A stretch of 51,203 bases of DNA, taken from the NCBI RefSeq assembly GCF_021538895.1, contig NZ_JADDRL010000072.1:1-51203 (forward strand). The letters run 5' to 3'. This document shows positions 31,265-39,750 of the stretch, in pieces. The position numbers and the translations under genes are program-made. This stretch comes from Streptomyces olivochromogenes. GTDB lineage: Bacteria; Actinomycetota; Actinomycetes; Streptomycetales; Streptomycetaceae. How positions within the stretch are numbered: position 1 is the first letter of the stretch; the number at the start of each line of letters is the position of its first letter. Under the pieces are notes generated by a model. It saw only the letters and a program-made list of their open reading frames with translations. It was not told where the DNA came from and made no database searches.

Positions 31265-31309
31265 TGTCGGGGTGGCGGGATTTGAACCCACGACCTCTTC
31301 GTCCCGAAC
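31265..31309. repeat. Right attachment site (direct repeat copy 2, inside intact tRNA-Pro)
   Basis: 45 bp identical to 12804-12848. It forms the 3' half of the functional tRNA gene, so this half was supplied by the element on integration. Confidence 0.93.
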
Positions 31310-31340
31310 GAAGCGCGCTGCCAAGCTGCGCTACACCCCG
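31267..31340 (-). tRNA. tRNA-Pro (anticodon CGG)
   Basis: Read on the minus strand it folds as a standard tRNA. The acceptor stem is CGGGGTG/CACCCCG with discriminator A, the D stem GCGC/GCGC, the anticodon stem CTTCG/CGAAG with loop TTCGGGA (anticodon CGG, reading CCG), and the T arm GTGGG-TTCAAAT-CCCGC. CCA is not encoded. Its 3' half doubles as the attachment site of the integrated element. Confidence 0.95.
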
Positions 31341-31373
31341 ATGTCGCTGCTTGTCGCGGCGACGACGTTTACT

Positions 31374-32165
31374 TTAGCCCACTGGTGCCCGGAGACGAAA
31401 TCCGGTTTTGGAGCGGCGGCGGACGGGGTTCGGGCGGGCGTGGTCCAGGGCGATCAGGAGGACGGACAGGGCGTAGACGGCGAGGCCGAGGAGGAGGGCG
31501 TTGGCCAGGGTGCTGCGGTAGCCGTGCTGGTCGACGTCCAGGAAGGGATAGAGGTAACGGCCGGGCGTGCCGGGGACGAGGAGTTCGCCCCGGACGAGCG
31601 TGAAGGCCAGGTAGGCCAGGGGGTAGAGGAGCCAGGCGCTGGCCTGGCGCAGGTGCAGTCGGCCGGGGGCGGTCAGCAGGAGCCAGTCGAGGACCGCCGC
31701 GGCCGGTGCCGCCTTGTGGAGGAGCTGCGCGGCGATCCACTCGCCGTGCCACCGCTCCGGCGGCGTGGTCGCTCCCGTCATGGAGAACGGGGGCGTCGTG
31801 TGGGCCAGGAGCAGGTGGTAGGCCAGGGCCGCGGTCACGGCGTAGAGGAGGATCGCCCCCGTCAGGGCCGGTGCGACCGGGCGGCGCGCCGCCCAGGCCC
31901 GGTGGGCTGAGATGAGCATGACCAGGGCCAGCAGGATGTTGGCCTGGACGCTGAAGTGGCTCAGGGCGCGGGTCGGGCTGCCGAGGAGGAACTCCAGGGT
32001 GACGCCCGCGGTCGCGGTCAGGGCCGTCAGGAGGCGGAACGTCGCTGCCAGGGGCCGACGGAAGGGGGTCACCACCGCCGCGGCCGGCACGGGCGAGGGC
32101 ACCAACGCGGGCGTGCTCGGGACCGCGGGGAGGTCCGGGATGTCCCTGGGTATCGGGGCGGTCAT
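31374..32165 (-). CDS. Pr6Pr-family integral membrane protein
   Basis: 263 residues with a proline/valine-rich cytoplasmic N-terminus and about six transmembrane segments. Characteristic stretches are LSHFSVQANILLALVM, HKAAPAAAVLDWLLL and RGELLVPGTPGRYLYPFLDV, typical of the FAR-17a/AIG1-like Pr6Pr proteins of actinobacteria. Function is unknown. The family is distantly related to eukaryotic androgen-induced membrane proteins, some of which are hydrolases. First gene on the chromosomal right flank. Confidence 0.78.
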   Translation of the reverse strand: MTAPIPRDIPDLPAVPSTPALVPSPVPAAAVVTPFRRPLAATFRLLTALTATAGVTLEFLLGSPTRALSHFSVQANILLALVMLISAHRAWAARRPVAPALTGAILLYAVTAALAYHLLLAHTTPPFSMTGATTPPERWHGEWIAAQLLHKAAPAAAVLDWLLLTAPGRLHLRQASAWLLYPLAYLAFTLVRGELLVPGTPGRYLYPFLDVDQHGYRSTLANALLLGLAVYALSVLLIALDHARPNPVRRRSKTGFRLRAPVG

Positions 32166-32297
32166 GCCCTCACGCTAAGCAAGCGTGACAGAAGGGGCGA
32201 TTTGGGCGGGCTGGGTGAGTTACCCGCCGCCCCCGTTTCCTCCGCTTCCCCAGCCGTTCGATCGAGCCCGCTTCCCCAGCCGCCCGATCGAGGGGGC

Positions 32298-33224
32298 CTA
32301 CTCCTTGCCCACCAGCGTCAGCAGCGTCGCCTCCGGCGGGCACGCGAACCGTACCGGCGTGTAGCGGCTCGTGCCGCAGCCCGCCGACACGTGCAGGTAC
32401 GACGTCCGGCCCTCCGCCGTGTGCGTGGACAGGCCCTTCACGCGGTCCGTGTCCAGGTCGCAGTTGGTGACCAGGGCGCCGTAGAAGGGGATGCACAGCT
32501 GGCCGCCGTGGGTGTGGCCGGCCAGGACCAAGGGGTAGCCGTCCGCAGCGTAGGAGTCCAGGACGCGCAGGTACGGGGCGTGCACCACGCCCATCGAGAA
32601 GTCGTACGTGCTCGACGGGCCGCCGGCCACCTCCGCGTAGCGGTCGCGCTTGATGTGCGGGTCGTCCAGGCCGGTCAGCTCCACCGAGACGCCCTCGACC
32701 TTCAGCACACCGCGGGTGTTCGTCAGGTTCAGCCAGCCCGCCGCGTCAAAGCTGTCGCGGAGGTCTTCCCAGGGGTTGTGGACCGCGCCGACGACCGGCG
32801 GGTTGCCGTTCAGGCCGTGGCGGCCGCTGGTCTTCTCCAGCAAGTAGCGGGCGGGGTTGCGGGGTGTGGGGCCGTAGTAGTCGTTGGAGCCGAAGACGTA
32901 CGCGCCCGGGAACTCCATCAGGGGGCCCAGGGCGTCCAGGACCTCCGGCACGCCCTCCGGGTCCGAGAGGTTGTCACCCGTGTTGATCACGAAGTCGGGG
33001 CGCAGGCCCGCCAGCGAGCGCAGCCAGCGCTGCTTCTTGCGCTGCCCTCTCACCATGTGGATGTCGGAGACCTGCAGGATGCGCAGCGGGCGCATGCCCG
33101 CGGGGAGGACCGGAATCGTCACCCGGCGGAGGCGGAAGGAGCGGGCCTCGAACCCCGCCGCGTACACCAGACCGGCGGCGCCGGCGGCCATGATCCCAAG
33201 AGGTACTCCGTATCGTGCGCGCAT
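32298..33224 (-). CDS. Calcineurin-like metallophosphoesterase, membrane-anchored
   Basis: 308 residues. After a short N-terminal hydrophobic anchor (LGIMAAGAAGLVYAAGF) come the metallophosphoesterase motifs: VSDIHM, NTGDNLSD, FGSNDYYG and AGHTHGGQ, all in order. These bind a di-metal centre that hydrolyses phosphomonoesters or diesters. It resembles the YkuE/YaeI subgroup, some members of which act on lipid phosphates at the membrane. The gene is divergent from the GatB/YqeY gene, with a 94-nt intergenic gap for both promoters. Confidence 0.88.
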   Translation of the reverse strand: MRARYGVPLGIMAAGAAGLVYAAGFEARSFRLRRVTIPVLPAGMRPLRILQVSDIHMVRGQRKKQRWLRSLAGLRPDFVINTGDNLSDPEGVPEVLDALGPLMEFPGAYVFGSNDYYGPTPRNPARYLLEKTSGRHGLNGNPPVVGAVHNPWEDLRDSFDAAGWLNLTNTRGVLKVEGVSVELTGLDDPHIKRDRYAEVAGGPSSTYDFSMGVVHAPYLRVLDSYAADGYPLVLAGHTHGGQLCIPFYGALVTNCDLDTDRVKGLSTHTAEGRTSYLHVSAGCGTSRYTPVRFACPPEATLLTLVGKE

Positions 33225-33318
33225 ACGACCATCGTGTCAGACCCCGTCGGTACGCCGTGCTCGGGCAGCCCATAAATCAGCGGGCGTCCGGGCTCCCACA
33301 CCTGCGACAATCGTGCGC

Positions 33319-33786
33319 ATGACCACCACGCTCAAGTCGAAGCTGCACGACGACCTCAATGCCGCGATCAAGGAGCGCGACGAGCTCCGCTCCTCGACGC
33401 TCCGGCTGACGCTTGCCGCGATCACCAAGGAGGAGGTCGCGGGCAAGGAGAAGCGGGAGCTCTCCGACGACGAGGTCCTCAAGGTGATCACCAAGGAGGC
33501 CAAGAAGCGCCGCGAGGCGGCCGACGCCTTCGCTCAGGGTGGTCGCCCCCAGCAGGCCGAGCGGGAGACCGCGGAGGGCGAGATCCTTGCCGCGTACCTG
33601 CCCAAGCAGCTGTCCGACGAGGAGCTGGAGCGGATCGTCGGCCAGGCCGTCGAGGAGGCGAAGGCGGCGGGGGCCGAGGGGCCGCGGGCCATGGGTGCCG
33701 TCATGAAGATCGTGAACCCGAAGGTGGCCGGTCAGGCCGAGGGCGGCCGCGTCGCCGCCGCGGTGAAGAAGCTGCTCCAGGGCTGA
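33319..33786 (+). CDS. GatB/YqeY domain protein
   Basis: 155 residues: SKLHDDLNAAIKERDELRSSTLRL at the N-terminus, a central EAKKRREAADAFAQGGRPQQAE helix, and the C-terminal IVNPKVAGQAEGGRVAAAVKKLL. This is the complete YqeY-type protein with the helical tail domain also found in GatB, implicated in tRNA-dependent amidation, although the free-standing protein has no settled function. A strong convergent terminator separates it from the PBP gene. Confidence 0.9.
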   Translation: MTTTLKSKLHDDLNAAIKERDELRSSTLRLTLAAITKEEVAGKEKRELSDDEVLKVITKEAKKRREAADAFAQGGRPQQAERETAEGEILAAYLPKQLSDEELERIVGQAVEEAKAAGAEGPRAMGAVMKIVNPKVAGQAEGGRVAAAVKKLLQG

Positions 33787-33863
33787 CCGACTCGGCCCGG
33801 CGTGAGGCCGACGACCAGCGGCGGGTGAAGGGTCACCGGCTGGTCGACGCCCCCTGACACACC

Positions 33864-33921
33864 GACGGCCCCTTTCCCCTCGTACGGCTCGTGCCGTGCA
33901 TGTGAGGAGAAAGGGGCCGTC
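33864..33921. terminator. Convergent terminator between YqeY and PBP genes
   Basis: An 18-bp stem with one mismatch (33864-33881 with 33904-33921) and a 22-nt loop lies between two converging genes. Confidence 0.85.
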
Positions 33922-33952
33922 GCTTGTCCGTCAACCCTGGTGGCGGTCGGGC

Positions 33953-36235
33953 TCAGCCCCTGCCGCCGCGCCCGTGGCCGTTGGTGCCGCCGTTGGTCTG
34001 GCCCTGGACGAAGCCGCCGGGGAAGGACGGGGTCGGGAAGGTGCCGCCGTTCTGGCCGCCGTCCAGTCCGCCGATGATCCCGCCGATGACTCCGCGGTTG
34101 TCCCCGTTGCCACCGTTGCCGTTGCCGTTGTGGCCGCCGTCGCCCTGGTCGTCGTGACCCTTGTCGCTGTCGGGGATATCGACGAGGTTGAAGGAGCCGG
34201 CCGGCTTGCCCTGGAGCGCGCCGCTCATGGCGTCCTTCCAGATCGGGCCCGGGACCTGACCGCCGTAGACGAGGGGGTGGTAGACGCCGCCGATGGAGAT
34301 GTTGACCATCTTCACGTTCTGCCGGGCGCTGCCGACCCAGACCGCACCGGCCATGTTGGGCGTGTAGCCGACGAACCAGGCGTTCTTGCGCTCGTCCGTC
34401 GTACCCGTCTTACCGGCGCTCTCGCGGTCGGTGAGACCGGCCTGCTGACCCGTACCGGAGTCGACCACACCGCGCAGCAGCGTGTTGACCGTGTCGGCGG
34501 TCTGCTCGGTCATCGCGCGCGAGCAGGTCGACTTCGGGACCTGCATCGACTTCCGCTCGTTGCCGATCTTCTGGGTGATCGACTCTATGGCGATCGGCGT
34601 GCAGTACATGCCCCGGGAGGCGAAGGTGGCGTACGCGTTGGCCATGGTCAGCGGGGAGATGCCCTTGGAGCCGAGCGCGATGGCCGGCACCTGGGGGAGC
34701 TTCTCGCCGTCGCCCTGCACCACGTGCATCGCGTCGGTCATCTTGACCACCGGGCACAGGCCGATGGAAGAGATGAGCTGCACGAAGTAGGTGTTGACCG
34801 ACTTGGCCATCGCCTCCTTCATGGCGTACGGGCCCTTCTCGGACTCGCTCTCGTTCTCGACCTTCGCGTTCTCGTTGTTGACCCACTGCTTGCCGTCGCA
34901 GGCCTGCACCGGGCTCGGGTACAGCATCTGGTACGGCGAGGAGAACTCCTGTGTCGCCGGGCGGCCGTTCTCGACGGCGGCCGCGGCCACGAACGGCTTG
35001 AACGTCGAACCGGTCGGGAAGCCGTAGTTGGAGCCGCCCATGTCCCGGTCGACCGAGTAGTTGTACTCGGTCTCGTTCTTGCCGTAGCCGTACGGCTTCG
35101 ACTGGCCCATCGCCAGGATCTTGCCGGTGCCGGGCTCGACCAGGGTGGCGGCCGCGGCGACCTTGTCGGACTGGTTGACGTGCTCCTTGAGCGACGCCTG
35201 GACCGAGTCCTGGGCCTGCGGGTCGAGGGTCGTACGGATCGTGAGGCCGCCGCGGTTCCAGACCTTGGCGCGGTCCTCGCGGGTCTTGCCGAAGACCGGG
35301 TCGCTGAGGAAGACGTGCTCGACGTACTTGCAGAAGAAGCTGGCGCCCTTACTGGCCGTGATGCAGCCGTTCTTCGGCTGGCGGACGCGCAGCCGGATCG
35401 GCTCCTCCTTGGCCTTGTCGGCCTCCGCCTGGGAGATGTCGCCGACCTCGGCCATGCGCTGGAGCACGATGTTGCGGCGCTTGGTGGCCTCGGCCTCGTC
35501 GTTCACCGGGTCGTAGCGGCTCGGGGACTGGACGATGCCGGCCAGGAGCGCGGCCTCGGGGAGGCTGAGGTCCTTGGCGTGCTTGGAGAAGTAGCGCTGG
35601 GCGGCCGCCTCGACGCCGTAGGCCTGCTCGCCGAAGAAGGTGATGTTGAGGTAGTTCTCCAGGATCTTCTTCTTGCCGAGCTTGTCCTCGATCTGGATCG
35701 CGTACTTCAGCTCGCGGATCTTGCGGCCCAGCGTCTGCTGGGTGGCCTGCGCGACCTTGGTGGGGTCGTCGCCGGCCTCCTCGATGAAGTAGTTCTTCAC
35801 CAGCTGCTGGGTGAGCGTGGAGGCGCCCTGGGAGACCCCGCCGCTCTGCGCGTTCTTGTTCACGGCGCGCAGGACACCCTTCAGGTCGATCGCGCCGTGC
35901 TGGTAGAAGCGGGAGTCCTCGATCGCGACGATCGCCTTCTGTATGTACGGCGAGATGTCCTTGAGGTCCACCACCGTGCGGTCACGGGAGTACACCGAGG
36001 CGATCTTGCGGCCCGCGCCGTCCAGGATCGTGGTGCGCTGACTGAGCTGCGGGCTCTTGAGGTTGGCCGGGATCTCGTCGAATCCCTGGACCGACCCCTT
36101 GGCCGCGAGCCCGAGCGCACCGGCAGCGGGCAGCGCGATGCCGGCCATCACGGCTCCCGCGAGGACACTGACACCGAGGAACTTGGCGGCCTGCTGCGTT
36201 GGCGACAGACCACCACCCGAGCGCTTCTTTGGCAT
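33953..36235 (-). CDS. Class A penicillin-binding protein (bifunctional transglycosylase/transpeptidase)
   Basis: 760 residues. A short cytoplasmic tail and one transmembrane helix (about 17-45) are followed by the glycosyltransferase-51 domain with catalytic E106 in EDSRFYQHGAID and QGASTLTQQLVKN. The transpeptidase domain follows, with STFK (S410-K413), SVN (479-481) and KTGTT (609-613). The last 70 residues are a low-complexity glycine/asparagine tail that may sit in the cell wall. It polymerises and crosslinks peptidoglycan outside the membrane. It is divergent from wblA, as in S. coelicolor. Confidence 0.95.
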   Translation of the reverse strand: MPKKRSGGGLSPTQQAAKFLGVSVLAGAVMAGIALPAAGALGLAAKGSVQGFDEIPANLKSPQLSQRTTILDGAGRKIASVYSRDRTVVDLKDISPYIQKAIVAIEDSRFYQHGAIDLKGVLRAVNKNAQSGGVSQGASTLTQQLVKNYFIEEAGDDPTKVAQATQQTLGRKIRELKYAIQIEDKLGKKKILENYLNITFFGEQAYGVEAAAQRYFSKHAKDLSLPEAALLAGIVQSPSRYDPVNDEAEATKRRNIVLQRMAEVGDISQAEADKAKEEPIRLRVRQPKNGCITASKGASFFCKYVEHVFLSDPVFGKTREDRAKVWNRGGLTIRTTLDPQAQDSVQASLKEHVNQSDKVAAAATLVEPGTGKILAMGQSKPYGYGKNETEYNYSVDRDMGGSNYGFPTGSTFKPFVAAAAVENGRPATQEFSSPYQMLYPSPVQACDGKQWVNNENAKVENESESEKGPYAMKEAMAKSVNTYFVQLISSIGLCPVVKMTDAMHVVQGDGEKLPQVPAIALGSKGISPLTMANAYATFASRGMYCTPIAIESITQKIGNERKSMQVPKSTCSRAMTEQTADTVNTLLRGVVDSGTGQQAGLTDRESAGKTGTTDERKNAWFVGYTPNMAGAVWVGSARQNVKMVNISIGGVYHPLVYGGQVPGPIWKDAMSGALQGKPAGSFNLVDIPDSDKGHDDQGDGGHNGNGNGGNGDNRGVIGGIIGGLDGGQNGGTFPTPSFPGGFVQGQTNGGTNGHGRGGRG

Positions 36236-36675
36236 AGGGGCAGCCTACGTTCTCATTCGCCGGACACGCGTGAAGGCCTTGGCCTAAGCTGCTCCCAACT
36301 GTCACAGCAGTGCGGCCACGTATCAATACGTCCGGCGACCCCGAATCGTTCCGGAACCACTCGACTTTTTTCGGCGGGCTCCCCCGTCGGGCATGTCGGG
36401 GTGTGTTGGAAGCGTGTCCGACTCCGCCTCGTGTGTCACACGGCGTCCGTTGTGGCGCATCACAGGTGTCCCGGTTTGCCGGGATGATCACGCATGTCGC
36501 CAGCTCACTCCCGCGGGTGATCTGCCGCTTACCCATAGTCCGTTCGGGCCATTCAAGATTGGGCCCGAAGGGGGTGTTGCGCTGTGCCCACCTTCCGTAA
36601 CGTCCTCAACTGGCGGCGGTGAATATGCCGCTGCCGCCGTGGGGGAGCCTCGATTCGGGAGAGGACGGCGCCGGT
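36236..36675. promoter_or_regulatory. Divergent PBP/wblA promoter region
   Basis: 440 nt without a gene between two divergent genes. A 13-bp palindrome CGTGTG-T-CACACG lies at 36430-36442, about 235 nt upstream of the wblA ATG. No definite -10/-35 pair was assigned. The long leader fits a developmentally regulated wbl gene. Confidence 0.5.
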
Positions 36676-37014
36676 ATGGGCTGGGTTACCGACTGGAGTG
36701 CGCAGGCCGCCTGCCGCACTACCGATCCGGATGAACTGTTCGTGCAGGGAGCAGCGCAGAACAGGGCCAAGGCAGTGTGCACCGGATGTCCGGTACGCAC
36801 CGAATGTCTGGCTGATGCGCTGGACAATCGCGTCGAATTCGGCGTATGGGGAGGCATGACGGAGCGCGAGCGCCGCGCATTGCTGCGCAGGCGACCCACC
36901 GTGACGTCCTGGCGCAGGCTGCTGGAGACCGCGCGCCTGGAGTATGAGCGGGGGGTCGGGATCGTGCCCCTGGACAGCGACGAGGTGTACGAGAACTACG
37001 CAGCGGTGAGCTGA
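36676..37014 (+). CDS. wblA: WhiB-like regulator WblA
   Basis: 112 residues, the length of S. coelicolor WblA. The four iron-sulfur cysteines are C13, C35, C38 and C44 (ACRTTDP, CTGCPVRTEC), followed by the turn GVWGGMT and the basic helix RERRALLRRRP that contacts DNA or sigma factor. WblA binds a [4Fe-4S] cluster and is a pleiotropic regulator of sporulation and a negative regulator of antibiotic production in Streptomyces. A hairpin terminator follows. Confidence 0.95.
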   Translation: MGWVTDWSAQAACRTTDPDELFVQGAAQNRAKAVCTGCPVRTECLADALDNRVEFGVWGGMTERERRALLRRRPTVTSWRRLLETARLEYERGVGIVPLDSDEVYENYAAVS

Positions 37015-37125
37015 GGGCGCTGCCCTCGGGCACACCTGGGCGTTCAAGGACCTTTCGGGCACATCTTCCGGACACGTCGTCCGGGCATACATTTCCGGTA
37101 TACGCCGACAGCAGCCCCTTTGTCA

Positions 37126-37146
37126 GGGCCCGCTGTATGCGGGCCC
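37126..37146. terminator. Hairpin between wblA and the ArsA-like gene
   Basis: An 8-bp perfect GC stem (37126-37133 with 37139-37146) and 5-nt loop between converging genes. Confidence 0.7.
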
Positions 37147-37189
37147 ACGGCGACGCCCGGCCACTCAGGCGGCCCGGCCGTGCAGACGG

Positions 37190-38542
37190 CTAGGGCAGCT
37201 CAGGTCGGCCGGCCGCGAGCCGTTCCCCGATGTCCCGCAGTCCAACGAGGTCGTGCACATCGCCGGGCAGCGCGGCCACTTCCACCACCGCCACCTCGGG
37301 GTGGCGCGCGGTGAAGCGGTCACGCGTGCGCTGCTCACGGGAGAGCAGTTGCATACGCTCGGCGTGCAACCTCAGCAGGCCTGCGGTGAGCTGATCGACG
37401 GGTCGCTCCTCGTCGGCGCGCGCGGTGTCGCCCGTGCGCTCCTTCTCCGTGGCGGCGGGGGAGCCTTCGTCAGGAGTTGGTGTTTCGGAAGCGCGAGATT
37501 CTGAACTGCCGTACGTGTCGGGAGAGTTACGAAGACCAGCTTTCCCGCCCCCCTGATCCACAATGCGGGGCTCTTCAAGATTTTCCGCGGCGGCGAGCGC
37601 CCGCTCGGCCGACAGCCGGCCGGCGCCGCTGCCGTGGACCCGGTTGAGCACCAGACCCACCAGCGGCATGTCCTCGTCGGCCAGCCGCTCCACGAAGTAC
37701 GCGGCCTCGCGCAGTGCGTCCCGCTCCGGGGCCGCCACCACCAGGAACGCGGTGCCGGGCGCCTGCAGCAGTTTGTACGTCGCGTCCGCGCGCGTACGGA
37801 ACCCGCCGAAGGTGGTGTCCATCGCGGCCACGAACGTCTGGACGTCCTTCAGCAGCTGACCGCCCAGCAGCTTGCCGAGGGTGCCGGTCATCATCGACAT
37901 GCCGACGTTGAGGAAGGCCATCCCGGCGCGGCCGCCCAGCTTCGCCGGGGCCGTCAGCAGCCGGATCAGACGGCCGTCCAAGAAGGAGCCGAGCCGCTTG
38001 GGCGCTTCCAGGAAGTCCAGGGCCGAGCGGGACGGCGGCGTGTCGACGACGATCAGATCCCACTCGTCCTTCGCCCGCAGCTGGCCCAGCTTCTCCATCG
38101 CCATGTACTCCTGCGTGCCCGCGAAGCCCGCAGAGAGCGACTGGTAGAAGGGGTTGGCCAGGATCACGGCGGCCCGCTCGGGGTCCGCGTGCGCCTCGAC
38201 GACCTCGTCGAAGGTGCGCTTCATGTCGAGCATCATGGCGTGCAGCTCGCCGCCGCCGTCGGTGCCTTTCACCCGGCGCGGCACGTTGTCCAGCGAGTCG
38301 ATGCCCATCGACTGGGCGAGCCGCCGGGCCGGGTCGATGGTGAGGACGACCACCTTGCGGCCGCGCTCGGCGGCCCGCAGCCCCAGCGCCGCCGCGGTCG
38401 TGGTCTTCCCGACCCCGCCCGAGCCGCAGCACACCACGATCCGGGTCTTCGGGTCGTCGATCAGCGCGTCGACGTCGAGCACGCGCGCGGGGGAGAGGCG
38501 GTGACGGGCGGGCTCCTGCGCCTTGGCCGGTTCCGGACTCAT
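37190..38542 (-). CDS. ArsA/Get3-like ATPase 1
   Basis: 450 residues. The deviant Walker A reads GSGGVGKTTTAAALG (about residues 40-54). Then come a switch-like LTIDPARRLAQSMG, a Walker-B-like LIVVDTPPSRSALDFL and a long charged low-complexity insert (about 330-390) before the C-terminal part. It lacks the paired domains of true ArsA. It starts inside the stop of the second ATPase gene (ATGA), so the two are co-translated and likely form a heterodimer. The pair is conserved next to wblA in streptomycetes; function is undetermined. Confidence 0.85.
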   Translation of the reverse strand: MSPEPAKAQEPARHRLSPARVLDVDALIDDPKTRIVVCCGSGGVGKTTTAAALGLRAAERGRKVVVLTIDPARRLAQSMGIDSLDNVPRRVKGTDGGGELHAMMLDMKRTFDEVVEAHADPERAAVILANPFYQSLSAGFAGTQEYMAMEKLGQLRAKDEWDLIVVDTPPSRSALDFLEAPKRLGSFLDGRLIRLLTAPAKLGGRAGMAFLNVGMSMMTGTLGKLLGGQLLKDVQTFVAAMDTTFGGFRTRADATYKLLQAPGTAFLVVAAPERDALREAAYFVERLADEDMPLVGLVLNRVHGSGAGRLSAERALAAAENLEEPRIVDQGGGKAGLRNSPDTYGSSESRASETPTPDEGSPAATEKERTGDTARADEERPVDQLTAGLLRLHAERMQLLSREQRTRDRFTARHPEVAVVEVAALPGDVHDLVGLRDIGERLAAGRPELP

Positions 38543-39516
38543 GACATCCCCTGCTTCCGCAGCTCGGTGGCGAGTTCGTACAGGCCCGCGAGGTCCATGC
38601 CCTCGGCGAACAGCGGCAGTTCGTGCAGCGGCAGGTCCAGCTCGCCCAGCACGGCCCGCTGCTCGTGCTCCAGCGCGTACCGCTCGGCGTACTCGCCGGC
38701 CTGCGCCAGCAGCGGGTCCACCAGCTGCTCGGCCTTCCCGCCGCGCCGCGCCCCGCCCAGTCCTGCGGCCGACAGCGACTGCGCGACGGCGGTACGCGGC
38801 ACCGTCCGTACGAGTTCCAGATCGGCCGCGTCCAACACCTCCGGGCGCACCATGTTCACGACGACCCGGCCCACCGGCAGCCGCGCCGCGCGCAGTTCGG
38901 CGATCCCGTCCGCGGTCTCCTGGACCGGCATCTCCTCCAGCAGCGTCACCAGGTGAACGGCGGTCTCGGGGGACTTCAGCACCCGCATCACGGCCTGCGC
39001 CTGATTGTGTATCGGGCCGATCTTCGCCAGCCCGGCCACCTCGTCGTTGACGTTGAGGAAGCGGGTGATGCGCCCGGTGGGCGGCGCGTCCATGACGACG
39101 TAGTCATAGGCGAACCGTCCGCTTCTGTCCTTGCGCCGCACCGCCTCGCACGCCTTGCCGGTCAGGAGCACGTCCCTGAGGCCCGGCGCGATGGTGGTGG
39201 CGAAGTCGATGGCGCCGAGCTTCTTCAGCGCCCGGCCCGCGCCGCCCAGCTTGTAGAACATCTGGAGATAGTCCAGAAGGGCCAGTTCGGGATCGATGGC
39301 GAGCGCGTACACCTCGCCGCCGCCCGGGGCGACGGCGATTTTGCGCTCCTCGTAGGGCAACGCCTCCGTTTCGAAGAGCTGTGCGATGCCCTGCCGACCC
39401 TCGACCTCCACGAGAAGCGTCCGCTTCCCCTCGGTCGCGAGAGCCAGCGCGAGGGCTGCGGCGACCGTCGTCTTTCCGGTCCCGCCCTTGCCGCTGACGA
39501 CCTGGAGCCTGCTCAC
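38539..39516 (-). CDS. ArsA/Get3-like ATPase 2
   Basis: 325 residues: N-terminal GKGGTGKTTVAAALA P-loop, LLVEVEGRQGIAQLFE, and the DYVVMDAPPTGRITRFL Walker B region. It is shorter than its partner and has no low-complexity insert. Single-domain ArsA/Get3-like ATPases work as dimers, with the lysine of the deviant P-loop reaching across the interface. Downstream coupling to ATPase 1 (ATGA overlap) supports a complex. Divergent from the DUF4177/RidA operon. Confidence 0.85.
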   Translation of the reverse strand: MSRLQVVSGKGGTGKTTVAAALALALATEGKRTLLVEVEGRQGIAQLFETEALPYEERKIAVAPGGGEVYALAIDPELALLDYLQMFYKLGGAGRALKKLGAIDFATTIAPGLRDVLLTGKACEAVRRKDRSGRFAYDYVVMDAPPTGRITRFLNVNDEVAGLAKIGPIHNQAQAVMRVLKSPETAVHLVTLLEEMPVQETADGIAELRAARLPVGRVVVNMVRPEVLDAADLELVRTVPRTAVAQSLSAAGLGGARRGGKAEQLVDPLLAQAGEYAERYALEHEQRAVLGELDLPLHELPLFAEGMDLAGLYELATELRKQGMS

Positions 39517-39588
39517 GTCTTCGAGACTAACCAGTCCGTCGGCGGCCTACGCGGGAGGCTGTGGATAACAGCGGCTACAGTCGGCCAC

Positions 39589-39750
39589 ATGACCAAGTGG
39601 GAATACGCAACCGTGCCGCTGCTCGTCCATGCCACGAAGCAGATTCTGGACACCTGGGGCGAGGACGGCTGGGAGCTCGTCCAGGTCGTGCCCGGACCGA
39701 ACAACCCCGAGCAGCTCGTGGCCTACCTGAAGCGGGAGAAGCAGGCGTGA
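39589..39750 (+). CDS. DUF4177 protein
   Basis: 53 residues: MTKWEYATVPL, then WGEDGWELVQVV and the C-terminal basic tail, the full DUF4177 unit. Function unknown. The stop overlaps the RidA start (GTGA), giving a co-translated pair. Confidence 0.82.
   Translation: MTKWEYATVPLLVHATKQILDTWGEDGWELVQVVPGPNNPEQLVAYLKREKQA

Larger units (their letters stand above)
12804..31309. mobile_element. AICE of the pSAM2 type integrated in tRNA-Pro
   Basis: A 45-bp direct repeat (12804-12848 and 31265-31309) bounds about 18.5 kb. The right copy is part of an intact tRNA-Pro gene and the left copy is its 3' remnant. Inside are the AICE hallmark modules in their usual order: tyrosine integrase and excisionase next to the tRNA, a RepSA-like rolling-circle initiator, Spd-type small membrane genes, a single FtsK/TraB-like DNA translocase and GntR regulators. 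There is no relaxase or type IV secretion system, consistent with double-stranded DNA transfer. pSAM2 itself integrates in a tRNA-Pro gene. Recognisable pra and its nudix partner are absent. Cargo fills the left 10 kb. Confidence 0.93.

Noticed and set aside
33896..36487. An 863-codon open frame opposite the penicillin-binding protein
   Set aside because: No recognisable motif and composition typical of a reverse shadow; the PBP on the minus strand has all catalytic motifs.
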